A DNA stretch of 64,000 bases from Pseudomonas poae. GTDB lineage: Bacteria; Pseudomonadota; Gammaproteobacteria; Pseudomonadales; Pseudomonadaceae. The notes below the pieces were generated by a model, which made no database searches, had not been told where the DNA came from, and saw only the letters and a list, made by a program, of their open reading frames with translations. Within the stretch, counting starts at the first letter, position 1. The number at the start of each line of letters is the position of its first letter. The translations under genes were made by a program, and so were the position numbers. Below are positions 17,224 through 26,267 of this stretch, piece by piece. The DNA lies in the NCBI RefSeq assembly GCF_001439785.1, contig NZ_JYLI01000002.1, forward strand, positions 124,001-188,000, read 5' to 3'.

Positions 17224-17277
17224 CTTATGCGACTTGACCACGGCATACGAGCCTAATCCCATCTAGCCTGTCGTTGC
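17224..17277 (+). repeat. 54-bp direct repeat, copy 2
   Basis: Matches 13736-13789 in direct orientation with about three mismatches. Here the segment that encodes the DUF2384-like C-terminus in copy 1 stands alone without an upstream gene, so this copy looks like the leftover of a duplication or insertion that placed the crcB-KaiC block between them. Confidence 0.88.
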
Positions 17278-17391
17278 GTTCTATCGAGTGGGGGCGCCAT
17301 ACCAGAAGCTGTGCGATTCGTGGTCTTGTGCGCCGAGCCTCACTGCCACATTTTTCCGATCTGGCCTCTCAGGCTATCGTTGGGCAGACTA

Positions 17392-17853
17392 TCAGCCATT
17401 GACGAATGGTAACGCCTTACACATGTAGCAAGCCGAGCCAGGGCAAAGCCCCCTGAACTGCTCCGTCTGTGAGATCAGAGGCGGCGCAGAGCCTCGCTGG
17501 TGTAGCGCGTAGCCCTGCTGCTCAAAAAATCTTGGTGCTGTTGTTGTCAGCAAATGAAATCGAGCGATTCCCTGCCCGGCGGCTATCGCTTCAATGACTC
17601 GAAGCATTTCAGCTCCAACCCCTTTCGATCTGCATGCCGGCTCCACGACCAGGGAACGCAGCAACCCGTCCGTACCATGCGTTTCGAATCCTCCCCATGC
17701 GACCGTCTTACTGTCCAGCGTGAACTCAAAAAAGGTTCGGCCCGGAAGATCAATATCGTCTGATGGAAGGTCAGCAGATTTCAGTGCATCGCGAAAGCGC
17801 TGCCATTGCCCACCGGCTATTTCCGTTGCCTGGATCATCATCTCCCACTCCAT
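17392..17853 (-). CDS. arsN2: Arsenic-associated GNAT acetyltransferase ArsN2
   Basis: A 153-residue GNAT protein. The acetyl-CoA loop is seen in L-V-V-E-P-A-C-R-S-K-G-V-G-A-E-M-L. The C-terminal block F-F-E-Q-Q-G-Y, R-G-S-A-P-P-L-I, T-E-Q-F and L-C-P-G-S-A-C-Y-M matches the ArsN2 group found in ars operons. The start is the ATG at 17853 after AAAGGAG; the frame is open further upstream. It is divergent from arsC1 across a shared operator region. Its acetyl acceptor is unknown; relatives may act on organoarsenical antibiotics. Confidence 0.8.
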   Translation of the reverse strand: MEWEMMIQATEIAGGQWQRFRDALKSADLPSDDIDLPGRTFFEFTLDSKTVAWGGFETHGTDGLLRSLVVEPACRSKGVGAEMLRVIEAIAAGQGIARFHLLTTTAPRFFEQQGYALHQRGSAPPLISQTEQFRGLCPGSACYMCKALPFVNG

Positions 17854-17917
17854 CCTTCCATCTCCTTTGTGCTGCTTTGCATGGACTGTTACGGCCCAAG
17901 CCGAAGCCGTAGTCATC

Positions 17918-17956
17918 ATATTCGCTTTACCGAATATCTGCCAAAGCGTATATTCG
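17918..17956. promoter_or_regulatory. Putative ArsR operator between arsN2 and arsC1
   Basis: Three 7-bp half-sites: ATATTCG (17918-17924), CGAATAT (17931-17937) and ATATTCG (17950-17956). They form two overlapping inverted repeats with 6- and 12-bp spacers. The region is the only gap between the divergent arsN2 and arsC1 genes, and ArsR is encoded in the arsC1 operon. Regulator assignment is inference. Confidence 0.6.
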
Positions 17957-17982
17957 ATTTTCCATATGCATCGAGTCTAGTC

Positions 17983-18405
17983 ATGACCCCTGCTATCAAA
18001 GTGCTTTTCGTGTGCGTTGCCAACTCAGCCCGCTCCCAGCTTGCAGAGGCTTTGCTGCGTCACACCGACCCGCGCTTCGAGGCCTTCAGCGGAGGATCCC
18101 AACCCTCTGAGGTTGATCCGCGCACGATTCAGGCGTTGGAGGCAGTTGGAGTCGATGCGACGGGCCTGCGAAGCAAGTCCATCAGCGAGTTTCAAGCTGA
18201 TCGATTCGATTACGTAATCACTCTTTGCGATAAATCCGCCAGCGAGTGCCTACCAATGCCCAGTGCAGGTGAAGTCATTGCCTGGGACTTTCCTGACCCA
18301 GTAACGAACGATGATCCCGGTGCATTTCGCCACACGCTCCACGACATCCACGAGCGCATCAAGCTCTTCGTTTTGGTCAAGACCAAACACCTGGAGGATC
18401 TATGA
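17983..18405 (+). CDS. arsC: Arsenate reductase, thioredoxin-linked LMW-phosphatase type
   Basis: A 140-residue protein of the low-molecular-weight tyrosine phosphatase fold. The P-loop is C-V-A-N-S-A-R-S (residues 11-18), with further Cys residues at C-D-K-S-A and S-E-C-L, as in thioredoxin-recycled arsenate reductases, and W-D-F-P-D-P carrying the general acid. The start is the ATG at 17983, just after the operator. It overlaps arsR by ATGA. It reduces As(V) to As(III) for export by ArsB. Confidence 0.88.
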   Translation: MTPAIKVLFVCVANSARSQLAEALLRHTDPRFEAFSGGSQPSEVDPRTIQALEAVGVDATGLRSKSISEFQADRFDYVITLCDKSASECLPMPSAGEVIAWDFPDPVTNDDPGAFRHTLHDIHERIKLFVLVKTKHLEDL

Positions 18406-18758
18406 CAGAACCCATGAACCCCACCACGTTATTCAAGTGCTTGGCGGATGACACCCGAGCCAAAATTTCCCTGCTTGTCGTGAGCGAAGGCGAGCTGTGT
18501 GTCTGCGAGCTGACGGCGGCACTCGACCTGAACCAGCCGAAGATTTCTCGTCATTTGGCCCTGCTGCGTTCTGCTGGTTTGTTGATGGATCGCCGGCAAG
18601 GTCAGTGGGTGTACTACCGCCTGAACCCCGATTTGCCTGCGTGGGTAACTGCGGTTTTGAAAGAAGTCGTAGACGCCAATCAGCAATGGCTGGAAACCGA
18701 GACTAAACGCCTGTGCGGTATGAACGACCGTCCGATCAACCAGGCCGTGTGCAGCTGA
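18402..18758 (+). CDS. arsR: Arsenite-responsive repressor ArsR
   Basis: A 118-residue winged-helix ArsR/SmtB repressor. The metalloid-binding Cys pair is in E-L-C-V-C-E-L (about residues 31-33), and the recognition helix contains Q-P-K-I-S-R-H-L-A-L-L-R. The wing R-R-Q-G-Q-W-V-Y-Y is intact. It starts in an ATGA overlap with arsC1 and is followed by arsB after 24 bp. It should repress the divergent ars promoters until As(III) binds. Confidence 0.93.
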   Translation: MTEPMNPTTLFKCLADDTRAKISLLVVSEGELCVCELTAALDLNQPKISRHLALLRSAGLLMDRRQGQWVYYRLNPDLPAWVTAVLKEVVDANQQWLETETKRLCGMNDRPINQAVCS

Positions 18759-18782
18759 TTCACGCCCAACCGGATTAACGAA

Positions 18783-20066
18783 ATGCTGATTGCCGTATTG
18801 ATATTTATCGCCACCATCGTGCTCGTCATCTGGCAGCCCAAAGGGCTCGGAGTTGGTTGGAGTGCCACGTTGGGTGCCATCGTGGCGTTGCTGGCAGGCG
18901 TCGTTACTCTTGCAGACATACCCGAGGTCTGGCGCATCGTCTGGAATGCTACCGGAACTTTCATCGCGGTCATCATCATCAGTTTGCTGCTTGATGAGGC
19001 AGGCTTTTTTAAATGGGCTGCGCTGCATGTGGCCCGATGGGGAGGCGGAAGCACCCGCAAGCTGTTCGCATTTATCGTCCTGCTTGGCGCAGCGGTGTCG
19101 GCCCTGTTCGCCAATGACGGAGCAGCATTGATCCTCACACCCATTGTGATCGCGATGTTGCTGGCGTTGCGTTTTTCTCCTGCGGCTACTTTGGCATTCG
19201 TCATGGCAGCCGGTTTTATCGCCGACACGGCGAGCTTACCGCTGGTGGTTTCCAACCTGGTCAACATCGTTTCTGCCGACTACTTCGATATCGGCTTCAA
19301 CGAATATGCTTCGATCATGGTGCCGGTAAACATCGTCAGCGTGGCAGCGACATTAGCCATGCTGCTGTGGTTTTTCCGCAAAGATTTACCAAAGACCTAT
19401 GACCTCAACCAACTGAACAATCCGGACGAGGTAATCCACGACCGGGCCACGTTTGTAGCCGGCTGGTGGGTGCTGGCACTACTCCTGATCGGCTTCTTTG
19501 TCATTGAGCCGTTGGGGGTGCCAATCAGCGCCATTGCAGCGGTCTGTGCGTTCATTCTCTATGTCATCGCGGCTCGTGGTCACGCCATCAACACAAGCAA
19601 GGTGCTCAAAGAGGCCCCATGGCAAGTAGTGATTTTTTCTTTGGGTATGTACCTGGTCGTCTATGGCCTGAAGAACGCCGGCCTGACCGACCACATCGCG
19701 CAGATCCTGAACGTGTTCGCCGGTTATGGCGTTTGGGGCGCGTCCCTGGGTACAGGGCTGCTAACAGCATTGCTGTCTTCGATCATGAACAACATGCCCA
19801 CGGTTCTGGTTGGTGCCTTATCCATCCATGCCGCCGAAGTTGATGGCGTCGTACAGCAAGCAATGGTGTACGCCAACATCATTGGCTGCGATCTAGGCCC
19901 GAAGATCACTCCAATTGGCAGTCTGGCCACGCTGCTGTGGCTGCATGTGCTGGCCAAGAAGGACATCAAGATCAGTTGGGGTTACTACTTCAAGACTGGG
20001 ATCGTGCTGACCTTGCCTATCCTCGTCGCCACCTTGTCTGCCCTGGCATTGCGCCTCAGTTTCTGA
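18783..20066 (+). CDS. arsB: Arsenite efflux transporter ArsB
   Basis: A 427-residue inner-membrane protein with about 12 hydrophobic segments. It begins [21 protein letters not shown] and contains the [12 protein letters not shown] signature of the arsenite/anion (ArsB/NhaD-type) family and M-N-N-M-P-T-V-L-V in the second half. Length equals typical ArsB (~429). It exports As(III). Genes upstream and downstream are spaced under 25 bp, so it sits in one ars operon. Confidence 0.94.
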   Translation: MLIAVLIFIATIVLVIWQPKGLGVGWSATLGAIVALLAGVVTLADIPEVWRIVWNATGTFIAVIIISLLLDEAGFFKWAALHVARWGGGSTRKLFAFIVLLGAAVSALFANDGAALILTPIVIAMLLALRFSPAATLAFVMAAGFIADTASLPLVVSNLVNIVSADYFDIGFNEYASIMVPVNIVSVAATLAMLLWFFRKDLPKTYDLNQLNNPDEVIHDRATFVAGWWVLALLLIGFFVIEPLGVPISAIAAVCAFILYVIAARGHAINTSKVLKEAPWQVVIFSLGMYLVVYGLKNAGLTDHIAQILNVFAGYGVWGASLGTGLLTALLSSIMNNMPTVLVGALSIHAAEVDGVVQQAMVYANIIGCDLGPKITPIGSLATLLWLHVLAKKDIKISWGYYFKTGIVLTLPILVATLSALALRLSF

Positions 20067-20082
20067 ATCAAGGAATCTTCTG

Positions 20083-20553
20083 ATGAAAGTCTTGTTCATG
20101 TGCACCCACAACAGCTGCCGCAGCATTCTGTCCGAGGCGCTTTTCAACCACTTGGCGCCCGAGGGCGTAGAAGCTGTCAGTTCAGGAAGCTTTCCCAGTG
20201 GCCGGGTGAATCAAAGGGCACTGCAGACACTGGAGGCGGCGGGTATCTCTACTGCGGGCTTAAGCAGCAAGGCTTCGGACGCTTTTGAAGGCTCGCCGCC
20301 AGACATCGTGATCACTGTCTGTGACCGGGCTGCAGGTGAGGCATGCCCAATCTTCTTCGGGCCAGCTTTGAAGGCGCATTGGGGGCTGGCCGACCCGTCT
20401 GAGGCTAGCGGGTCGGAAGCCGAGATCACCGCTGCGTTTGAAACCACATTAGCCAAAATTCACGAGCGCGTGAGCGCATTTCTTGCGCTGCCACTGAAGA
20501 CCATCAGCACTGACCAGTTGAAAGCTGAACTGAACCGCATCGGTTCGCTTTAA
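20083..20553 (+). CDS. arsC: Second thioredoxin-type arsenate reductase
   Basis: A 156-residue protein. Active-site loop C-T-H-N-S-C-R-S (residues 7-14) and distal Cys residues in [11 protein letters not shown], as in the Pseudomonas ArsC of the LMW-PTPase family. It follows arsB by 16 bp. It is only distantly similar to the reductase at 17983, so the two are not a recent duplication. Confidence 0.88.
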   Translation: MKVLFMCTHNSCRSILSEALFNHLAPEGVEAVSSGSFPSGRVNQRALQTLEAAGISTAGLSSKASDAFEGSPPDIVITVCDRAAGEACPIFFGPALKAHWGLADPSEASGSEAEITAAFETTLAKIHERVSAFLALPLKTISTDQLKAELNRIGSL

Positions 20554-20600
20554 AGATCAACCGAGGCGGCACCCAACCAGGCGCCGCTGTAGGAGTTTAT

Positions 20601-21314
20601 ATGCAAGACACATTGCCGAACGTCCACGCCGACCTGATCGACATTCCTTCGTTGGAACAACTGGAGCCGCGTACGCCTTCGCTCCATAGACCGCGCATTC
20701 TTCTACTGTATGGATCAACGCGAGAGCGCTCATTCAGCCGGTTGGTGACTCAGGAAGCAGCCCGCTTGTTGGAGGAGTTTGGCGCCGAAACCAAAATCTT
20801 CGATCCCTCGGGTTTGCCGCTGCCGGACGATGCTCCGGATACCCATCCCAAAGTGGCGGAATTGCGCGAACTCATGCAATGGTCTGAAGGACAGGTGTGG
20901 TGTTCGCCTGAACGGCACGGCTCCATGAGCGCAGTATTCAAGGCCCAGATCGACTGGGTTCCGCTTGCGATTGGTGCAGTTCGACCTACGCAAGGAAAGA
21001 CCCTTGCAGTAATGCAGGTCTGCGGTGGCTCGCAATCTTTCAACGTGGTCAATCAGCTGCGCGTACTGGGCCGATGGATGCGGATGTTCACCATCCCAAA
21101 CCAATCTTCGGTGGCCAAGGCGTTTACCGAGTTCGACGAGGCAGGTCGTATGAAGCCGTCCTCGTACTACGACCGACTCGTGGACGTGATGGAAGAGCTG
21201 ATGAAGTTCACGCTGCTGTTGCGGGGTCGCCAGGACTACTTGGTTGATCGGTACTCCGAGCGTAAAGAGTCCGCCGAAGAGCTTTCCAAACGCGTCAACC
21301 AGCGCTCCATCTAA
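20601..21314 (+). CDS. arsH: Arsenical resistance protein ArsH
   Basis: A 237-residue NADPH-dependent FMN reductase of the ArsH group, which oxidises trivalent organoarsenicals. FMN-binding signature [12 protein letters not shown] (about residues 34-45), and [15 protein letters not shown] contacts the flavin; [10 protein letters not shown] completes it. Flavodoxin-like core, normal length. RBS AGGAG lies upstream. Confidence 0.93.
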   Translation: MQDTLPNVHADLIDIPSLEQLEPRTPSLHRPRILLLYGSTRERSFSRLVTQEAARLLEEFGAETKIFDPSGLPLPDDAPDTHPKVAELRELMQWSEGQVWCSPERHGSMSAVFKAQIDWVPLAIGAVRPTQGKTLAVMQVCGGSQSFNVVNQLRVLGRWMRMFTIPNQSSVAKAFTEFDEAGRMKPSSYYDRLVDVMEELMKFTLLLRGRQDYLVDRYSERKESAEELSKRVNQRSI

Positions 21315-21334
21315 CGTCAGTGCGAGGAAACTGT

Positions 21335-21757
21335 ATGAGCCAGATCACGATCTATCACAACCCGCAATGTGGCACCTCTCGCAACACCTTGGAGCTGATC
21401 CGCAACAGCGGAGAAGAGCCGACTGTTATCGAGTACCTACAGAGCCCACCTGACCGCCCCACGCTTGTCAGATTGATCAAGGATATGGGTATCGAGGTGC
21501 GCGCTCTTTTGCGTATCAAAGGCACTCCGTACGAAGAGCTGGGATTGGGCGATGCATCGCTGACGAACGAACAGCTCATCGATGCCATGATGGCTCACCC
21601 TATCCTGATCAATCGCCCCATCGTCGTGACGCCTTTGGGTACACGCTTGTGTCGACCGTCAGAGGCAGTCCTCGACCTTATGCCGCAAGAGCAGCGCGGC
21701 AGCTTCGTCAAAGAAGACGGACAAGTCGTCATTGATGAGAATGGCCGCAGGGTTTAA
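21335..21757 (+). CDS. arsC: Arsenate reductase, glutaredoxin type
   Basis: A 140-residue ArsC/Spx-family enzyme, a third and unrelated kind of arsenate reductase in this cluster. Catalytic Cys in [12 protein letters not shown] (about residue 12), plus [15 protein letters not shown] with the conserved arginines. The start is the ATG at 21335. It uses glutathione/glutaredoxin rather than thioredoxin. Confidence 0.92.
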   Translation: MSQITIYHNPQCGTSRNTLELIRNSGEEPTVIEYLQSPPDRPTLVRLIKDMGIEVRALLRIKGTPYEELGLGDASLTNEQLIDAMMAHPILINRPIVVTPLGTRLCRPSEAVLDLMPQEQRGSFVKEDGQVVIDENGRRV

Positions 21758-21792
21758 ACCGATGTAAAGCAGATGGGCCTGGGGGGACGCTG

Positions 21793-22860
21793 GTGAATCA
21801 AAACTCGAAATTTGATGTAGTGGTCATTGGCGGTGGCCAATCCGCGCTCACCGTAGCCTATTTCTTGAGGCGTACAGGCCTTTCCTATGTATTACTCGAC
21901 GCCGAGTCAGCACCGGGAGGGGCCTGGCGGCATGGGTGGGATTCTCTCCGACTATTCTCGCCGTCTGCTTGGAGCTCTATTGCCGGCTGGCCCATGCCAG
22001 CAGTATCCGAGGGGACTCCTGGGCGGGACGATGTTGTCGACTATCTAACTCAGTACGAACGCCGATATGACTTTCCCATCATCCGATCCACGCGGGTAAA
22101 CCGTGTCGAGAAAATCGAAGACGGATTACGGGTTGTCGCCGAGGGAAGAGCCTGGGAGGCCAAAGCGGTTATCAGTGCAACAGGCACCTGGAGCCACCCA
22201 TTTATCCCAAGCTATCCCGGACAGGAGTTGTTTTTAGGGCAGCAGCTTCATTCCGCTCATTACGTTGGGCCGGATGAGTTTGAGGGGAAAACTGTCCTTG
22301 TCGTCGGTGGTGGCAACTCGGGAGCCCAGATTTACGCCGAGGTTTCCAAAGTGGCTCAGGCAACCTGGGTAACTCAAGAAGTCCCAAAGTTTCTACCTGA
22401 TGAGGTTGATGGGCGCGTCCTGTTCGAACGAGCTACTGCTCGATTGAAGGCGCAACAGGATGGTGTGGAGCCTGAGCAGCCCGCTGGAGGGTTGGGCGAC
22501 ATCGTAATGGTGTCATCGGTGAAAGACGCTCGTGAACGCGGTGTATTGAGCGCAGTACGGCCATTCACGCACTTCACTTCGACAGGCGTTGTGTGGTCAT
22601 CAGGAGACGAAACAAAGGTGGACGTTGTCATCTGGTGCACGGGATTTTCTCCCGCGCTCGACCACCTGAGCAGCCTGGGCGTTGTAGGCCTGGACGGTAA
22701 AGTGGCTGTGGACGAAAATCGAAGTGTTGCGTCACCCAATTTGTGGCTGGTGGGTTACGGCGATTGGACAGGGCTCGCCTCTGCGACATTGATCGGAGTA
22801 ACCCGCACCGCTCGGGATGTAGTCAACCAAGTCCAAAGCTATCTCACTAGCGAACCCTGA
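21793..22860 (+). CDS. arsO: ArsO-like flavin-dependent monooxygenase
   Basis: A 355-residue FAD/NADPH protein. FAD dinucleotide fold [10 protein letters not shown] (about residues 10-19), and second NADP site [12 protein letters not shown] (about 168). C-terminal W-C-T-G-F-S-P and L-V-G-Y-G-D-W-T-G complete the flavoprotein monooxygenase pattern. It starts with GTG at 21793 after a G-rich RBS-like stretch. This family recurs in ars operons as ArsO; the substrate is not firmly known. Confidence 0.78.
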   Translation: MNQNSKFDVVVIGGGQSALTVAYFLRRTGLSYVLLDAESAPGGAWRHGWDSLRLFSPSAWSSIAGWPMPAVSEGTPGRDDVVDYLTQYERRYDFPIIRSTRVNRVEKIEDGLRVVAEGRAWEAKAVISATGTWSHPFIPSYPGQELFLGQQLHSAHYVGPDEFEGKTVLVVGGGNSGAQIYAEVSKVAQATWVTQEVPKFLPDEVDGRVLFERATARLKAQQDGVEPEQPAGGLGDIVMVSSVKDARERGVLSAVRPFTHFTSTGVVWSSGDETKVDVVIWCTGFSPALDHLSSLGVVGLDGKVAVDENRSVASPNLWLVGYGDWTGLASATLIGVTRTARDVVNQVQSYLTSEP

Positions 22861-22886
22861 TGTCTCGCGACGCAAATCGAGTGTGC

Positions 22887-23447
22887 CTACTGTGATGCGA
22901 CTTCAAGCTCAGGAAAGAGAATAGGCTCCAGTGGAGGAGTTGCCGGACACAGCCCGAGCCGCCAGTAGCCGACGTCGTGCCATTTTCCAAGCTTGAAGCC
23001 TACCTCCGGATATGTGCCGATTTGGACGAACCCCAGCGACTCATGCAGGCCCACACTTCCTTCATTGGGCTGCGCAATTCCGGCGTACGCTGCGCGAAAT
23101 CTCTGCTTATCAAGAATCGGAAGCAAGGTCTCATAGAGTTCACGGCCAACACCCTGACGGCGAGCTGACTCTGCTATGTACACCGTCACGTCAACAGCCC
23201 ATCGGTAGGCCGGACGAGCCCTGTGCTGGCTTGCGTAGGCGTAGCCCTTGATCTCGCCATCCTCTTCAGCCACTAGGTAGGGATATGTCTGAAGTGTCGT
23301 CGCTATCCGCTGAGCAATTTCCTCAACGCTTGGCGGGGTCTCTTCGAATGAGATCGCTGTATTTAGAACAATGGGAGCATAAATGCGCTGGATGGCTTCT
23401 GCGTCGGTGATTACTGCCGTACGAATTTTCAAACCCTTTACAGCCAT
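22887..23447 (-). CDS. arsN1: ArsN1-type N-acetyltransferase (arsinothricin/phosphinothricin family)
   Basis: A 186-residue GNAT enzyme with the phosphinothricin acetyltransferase pattern: I-R-T-A-V-I-T-D-A-E-A-I-Q-R-I-Y at the N-terminus, T-A-I-S-F-E-E-T-P-P, Y-A-Y-A-S-Q-H-R-A-R-P-A-Y-R-W, V-T-V-Y-I, R-Q-G-V-G-R-E-L-Y and a G-F-x-x-I-G-T-Y-P-E-V-G-F-K end. Relatives in ars clusters (ArsN1) detoxify the arsenic antibiotic arsinothricin. It is convergent with arsO and closes the arsenic cluster. Confidence 0.82.
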   Translation of the reverse strand: MAVKGLKIRTAVITDAEAIQRIYAPIVLNTAISFEETPPSVEEIAQRIATTLQTYPYLVAEEDGEIKGYAYASQHRARPAYRWAVDVTVYIAESARRQGVGRELYETLLPILDKQRFRAAYAGIAQPNEGSVGLHESLGFVQIGTYPEVGFKLGKWHDVGYWRLGLCPATPPLEPILFPELEVASQ

Positions 23448-24258
23448 CGTGAATGATCTCTCGTTGAATAGCCGTCGTTCGGCACTCGGAATCTAACTAC
23501 ACTCGCCGCAGCGATGCATTTCTGACTGAAGCCGGTGACTGGTATGACTTAGAGGCAGAAACGACCGGCATGGCCAATGTACCTGCTGGGCGCGCTCGTA
23601 GGCGATCAAAATTCGCATTTGGTGAATCGAAACTCATAAATGTTAGCGTTTTCGCCTGCTTTAAAGCATTTTTTATAGGTTTTCGAGGATTTTTGAGTGA
23701 AAACTCAGATTGACAAACAGGCAATTTATTTACCGTTCGTCGGCAATGTCCATTTTATTTTCACCCCCCCCTCTTGAAAATTTTTAAGCGAGACGGAGTT
23801 CTTATATTTGAGAGCAAGATAAAAGCGGCAGTGGCCCAGGCACCGCTTTTCTCACAGGATTTCGCCGGCTTTTACATCTGATATTTACGGCTTCTAGATC
23901 ACACGGTTTTGAGGACTGAAGGTGAATTTGAGGTTGGAATGGGTGGGCCGGGGGCCAAGGAGAAATCGCTTTTCTTTGCAGCCGCAGGCTGCTGCTTACG
24001 CTTTGACGTCAAACCAATAGGTTTTTTTTGCTGGGATCAGTCCGTCTGAAATTCCACCCGTCTCGGACAACAGGCTCGGCTGGCGTCCGTCGCCTTCAAT
24101 GTTCTAGCAAGACGCACTCGGTGGCCTACTGCGCGCTTCGAAAATTCGGATCTGTAAACTAAATTTTTGATCTGTAAACCTCGGCGGTTAACACGTCAAA
24201 AAATTGGTTTACAGGTTGATCTGGATTCTGGCCGCGCTTGGGGCTATTTTGCCAATTT
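23448..24258. other. Intergenic, AT-rich, with palindromes and repeated operator-like motif
   Basis: About 800 bp without a supported gene. It contains a perfect 8-bp stem AAAAGCGG/CCGCTTTT with a 14-base loop (23821-23850), which could be a terminator. It also has two direct GATCTGTAAAC motifs (24149-24159 and 24169-24179) and an inverted relative GGTTTACAG (24206-24214) just ahead of the next gene. The latter cluster looks like a binding-site array for a regulator. Confidence 0.45.
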
Positions 24259-24636
24259 ATGGATAATGCGAGCCCGACATCGGATCCTATGACCCCTCTG
24301 TCTGATGGTCAGCTCTGGTCTCTTGCCTGCGAAGCCTATGGGGATGATCTCCCTGTAATCCTTCGATCGCTATTAAGCGCCTACGAGCGTCGTCCTGGGC
24401 TGAATAATCCTATCCGTGTTCACAGGTCGGTTATCGGCGTTGATGGCTTCACAGCGCTTCGAGAGGCCCTTGTTACACAGCGCTCCAATGGTTTCCATCA
24501 GCTCGACGGTTACTTGGAAAACCGTGAACCTTTGGCTTGGCATCTCGTACGCCATCTGCAGCAGAAGCTGATAATCGATGGGCATGCCCCTGCTTCAATC
24601 CGTGACCAGCGTTTTACGGCAGACCTGGGGCTTTGA
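24259..24636 (+). CDS. Hypothetical protein, 125 residues
   Basis: Starts M-D-N-A-S-P-T-S-D-P at 24259 (the frame is open from a TTG 21 bases earlier). It is mainly helical, with W-S-L-A-C-E-A-Y-G-D-D-L and A-W-H-L-V-R-H-L-Q-Q-K-L segments. No family is recognised. It lies just downstream of repeated GATCTGTAAAC motifs that may control it. A tandem 12-bp repeat (TTAGTCGACCAT, 24656-24679) follows its stop. Confidence 0.45.
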   Translation: MDNASPTSDPMTPLSDGQLWSLACEAYGDDLPVILRSLLSAYERRPGLNNPIRVHRSVIGVDGFTALREALVTQRSNGFHQLDGYLENREPLAWHLVRHLQQKLIIDGHAPASIRDQRFTADLGL

Positions 24637-24655
24637 CCTTGTCCCGTTGAGACAC

Positions 24656-24679
24656 TTAGTCGACCATTTAGTCGACCAT
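24656..24679 (+). repeat. Two tandem 12-bp repeats
   Basis: TTAGTCGACCAT occurs twice in immediate succession. No function is evident. Confidence 0.7.
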
Positions 24680-24844
24680 TGGGTTGATACGATCCTGATC
24701 GTCATCAGTCGTGTCGGCCTCTCTGCCCGACATCAATCGCTGCTGTTCGGACATCCACTCGCCCGCGTCGCTGAACTCTTGCATCATTTCTGCGGAACCC
24801 CATTAGTGTCAGGGGCTCCGGAGCTTTCTTGTTCTGCGTCTCCG

Positions 24845-24880
24845 CAAGAGAAAGAGAAACGCCCCGCATGGGCGGGGCGT
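24845..24880 (-). terminator. Rho-independent terminator of the 82-residue gene
   Basis: On the minus strand a 9-bp GC stem (ACGCCCCGC/GCGGGGCGT, loop of four) is followed by TTTCTCTTTCTCTT. It lies directly after the stop of the gene at 25146-24898. Confidence 0.75.
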
Positions 24881-24897
24881 GGTTACCAGCGCCGAAC

Positions 24898-25146
24898 TCA
24901 GCGCTCTTTGTTCGCCTGTGAGAGCACGGAGCCGGCCAGGCTCAACACCATCTGGCTATGGCCCGACTCACCCAGAATTTTGCTGGCGAGCTCCTCCATC
25001 CGAGCGCTGGTTTGCTTGGTAGTTGAGGCCTGAGAAAGCGCCGAGCCAGCCAGCTCCTTGGCCAAAGCCGAGGATTTAGAATCAAGCAATACAGCCGAGG
25101 CCAGGCTGGCGATCGAACTGCTGGTTTGTTTCGCGTTAAAGCTCAT
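24898..25146 (-). CDS. Small Ser/Ala-rich protein with internal duplication
   Basis: An 82-residue protein built of two similar ~35-residue units. The first runs T-S-S-S-I-A-S-L-A-S-A-V-L through L-A-G-S-A-L-S-Q-A. The second runs T-S-A-R-M-E-E-L-A-S-K-I-L through L-A-G-S-V-L-S-Q-A-N-K. Both are amphipathic helices. It has its own terminator. Small proteins of this look occur as single genes in Pseudomonas, but I know no function. Confidence 0.65.
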   Translation of the reverse strand: MSFNAKQTSSSIASLASAVLLDSKSSALAKELAGSALSQASTTKQTSARMEELASKILGESGHSQMVLSLAGSVLSQANKER

Positions 25147-25628
25147 ATTCTTACCTTCTGATCAGAGATTAAGTGCCCCGACTCAGCGCTAGCGCATCGA
25201 ACCACGCGTCACCTTTATTTGACGCGGCAGTTCGCAATTCGATGTAATGCGTTCACTCAAGTCAGGTTGACTAACCGTATGGCTTTGAGAGCGGGTGGGT
25301 CACGGAACGTTTGGCGACCTAACGTGACCACTCGCTGAACTCGCCTCCCGTATAGGGATACGGTACTGCAAACACCATATCTTGGGTGTTTTTGGCGCAG
25401 CACCCACAAGATGAGCGATTTCCGCGCAGTTATCAAGCGTTGAAGACACACATGCCCTGTGGATAATGTGTGTATATCCTGTTGGCCGTAGAGCCCAAGC
25501 TGCATACCGCTTGGCTCGCAGCGAGCCCCAAAAATTTCGAACTTTTTTCCGCTGGCCATTACGTGATTCGTCGTGAGGCTCTGAAACGCTCATGTATGCT
25601 GAACTGGCGTCGATGGGGCCAGGGCTGC
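25147..25628. other. Intergenic region with 8-bp inverted repeat
   Basis: About 480 bp between two minus-strand genes. A perfect inverted repeat ACACACAT (25446-25453) and ATGTGTGT (25466-25473) is the only structure noticed. Open frames here are uncoded by any recognisable criterion. Confidence 0.35.
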
Positions 25629-26267
25629 CTAGAGGTAGTCGAGGAAGATCGATCCATCGTGCTCTTTGCGCACAAAGGACAGCTCTTCGGGGTATCCATC
25701 GACGCCAATCAGCTTGACTACACCGTCCGCACGCTCGTGCATGCAAACCAGAGTACACGTCGCAACCTCGGCGGCGACCTCGGCTTCATGGAGGCTATAG
25801 CGTGGGATGTGGTAAGTATCGCCGGCTTGAAGGTAAAGGCGATGTGTTTCGACTACCGCTTCACGCAGCTGAGTTTTACGCAGGGTATTCGCCGTCTGTT
25901 GAAGGTAGCGATTCCCTCCATAGATCACTTCGTACACCGGGTGGCCCGCAGTAGATCCATCGGTAACGGGCGTGCTGATGTACTGAATGTTAGTCAGCGT
26001 GCCGACCAGTATTCTGCTGCTCACATGCGTATCGTGCAGGTGGATGCGAGCGGGCATTCCCGTGATCTGGCGTACGCCGTTGGGCCAGAGATGCAGGCGC
26101 CATTGCTCAACGTCCGAGCGTTTGAGCAACATGACGTAGAAGCCGTGCGGATGCTTGAGGCATTTGGGGGGCTCCTGGTTGATCCAGGCTTTCAAGTTGT
26201 CCTTGATGAAAGCATTTGAGAGACCGGCAAGATCATGGCGGTTGAGAAAGTCCAGATCAGCTGACAT
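25629..26267 (-). CDS. Cupin-like protein, second gene of two-gene unit
   Basis: A 212-residue soluble protein. The middle shows cupin-like beta strands and candidate metal ligands: I-H-L-H-D-T-H-V-S-S-R-I-L-V-G (about 90-105), then after a long insertion Y-L-Q-A-G-D-T-Y-H-I-P-R-Y-S-L-H-E-A-E (about 145-165). The first block supplies H-x-H, the second G-D-x-x-x-I-P-x-x-x-x-H, as in cupin motifs 1 and 2. Its ATG overlaps the end of the upstream membrane-protein gene, so the two are co-translated. Specific function unknown. Confidence 0.7.
   Translation of the reverse strand: MSADLDFLNRHDLAGLSNAFIKDNLKAWINQEPPKCLKHPHGFYVMLLKRSDVEQWRLHLWPNGVRQITGMPARIHLHDTHVSSRILVGTLTNIQYISTPVTDGSTAGHPVYEVIYGGNRYLQQTANTLRKTQLREAVVETHRLYLQAGDTYHIPRYSLHEAEVAAEVATCTLVCMHERADGVVKLIGVDGYPEELSFVRKEHDGSIFLDYL

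Noticed and set aside
24578..25033. Plus-strand 151-codon frame
   Set aside because: It runs through a terminator hairpin and antisense to the 82-residue gene; composition is not protein-like.
25470..26219. Plus-strand open frame of 249 codons
   Set aside because: It is antisense to the cupin-like gene, whose minus-strand product has coherent cupin-type motifs and an operon overlap; the plus-strand translation has none.
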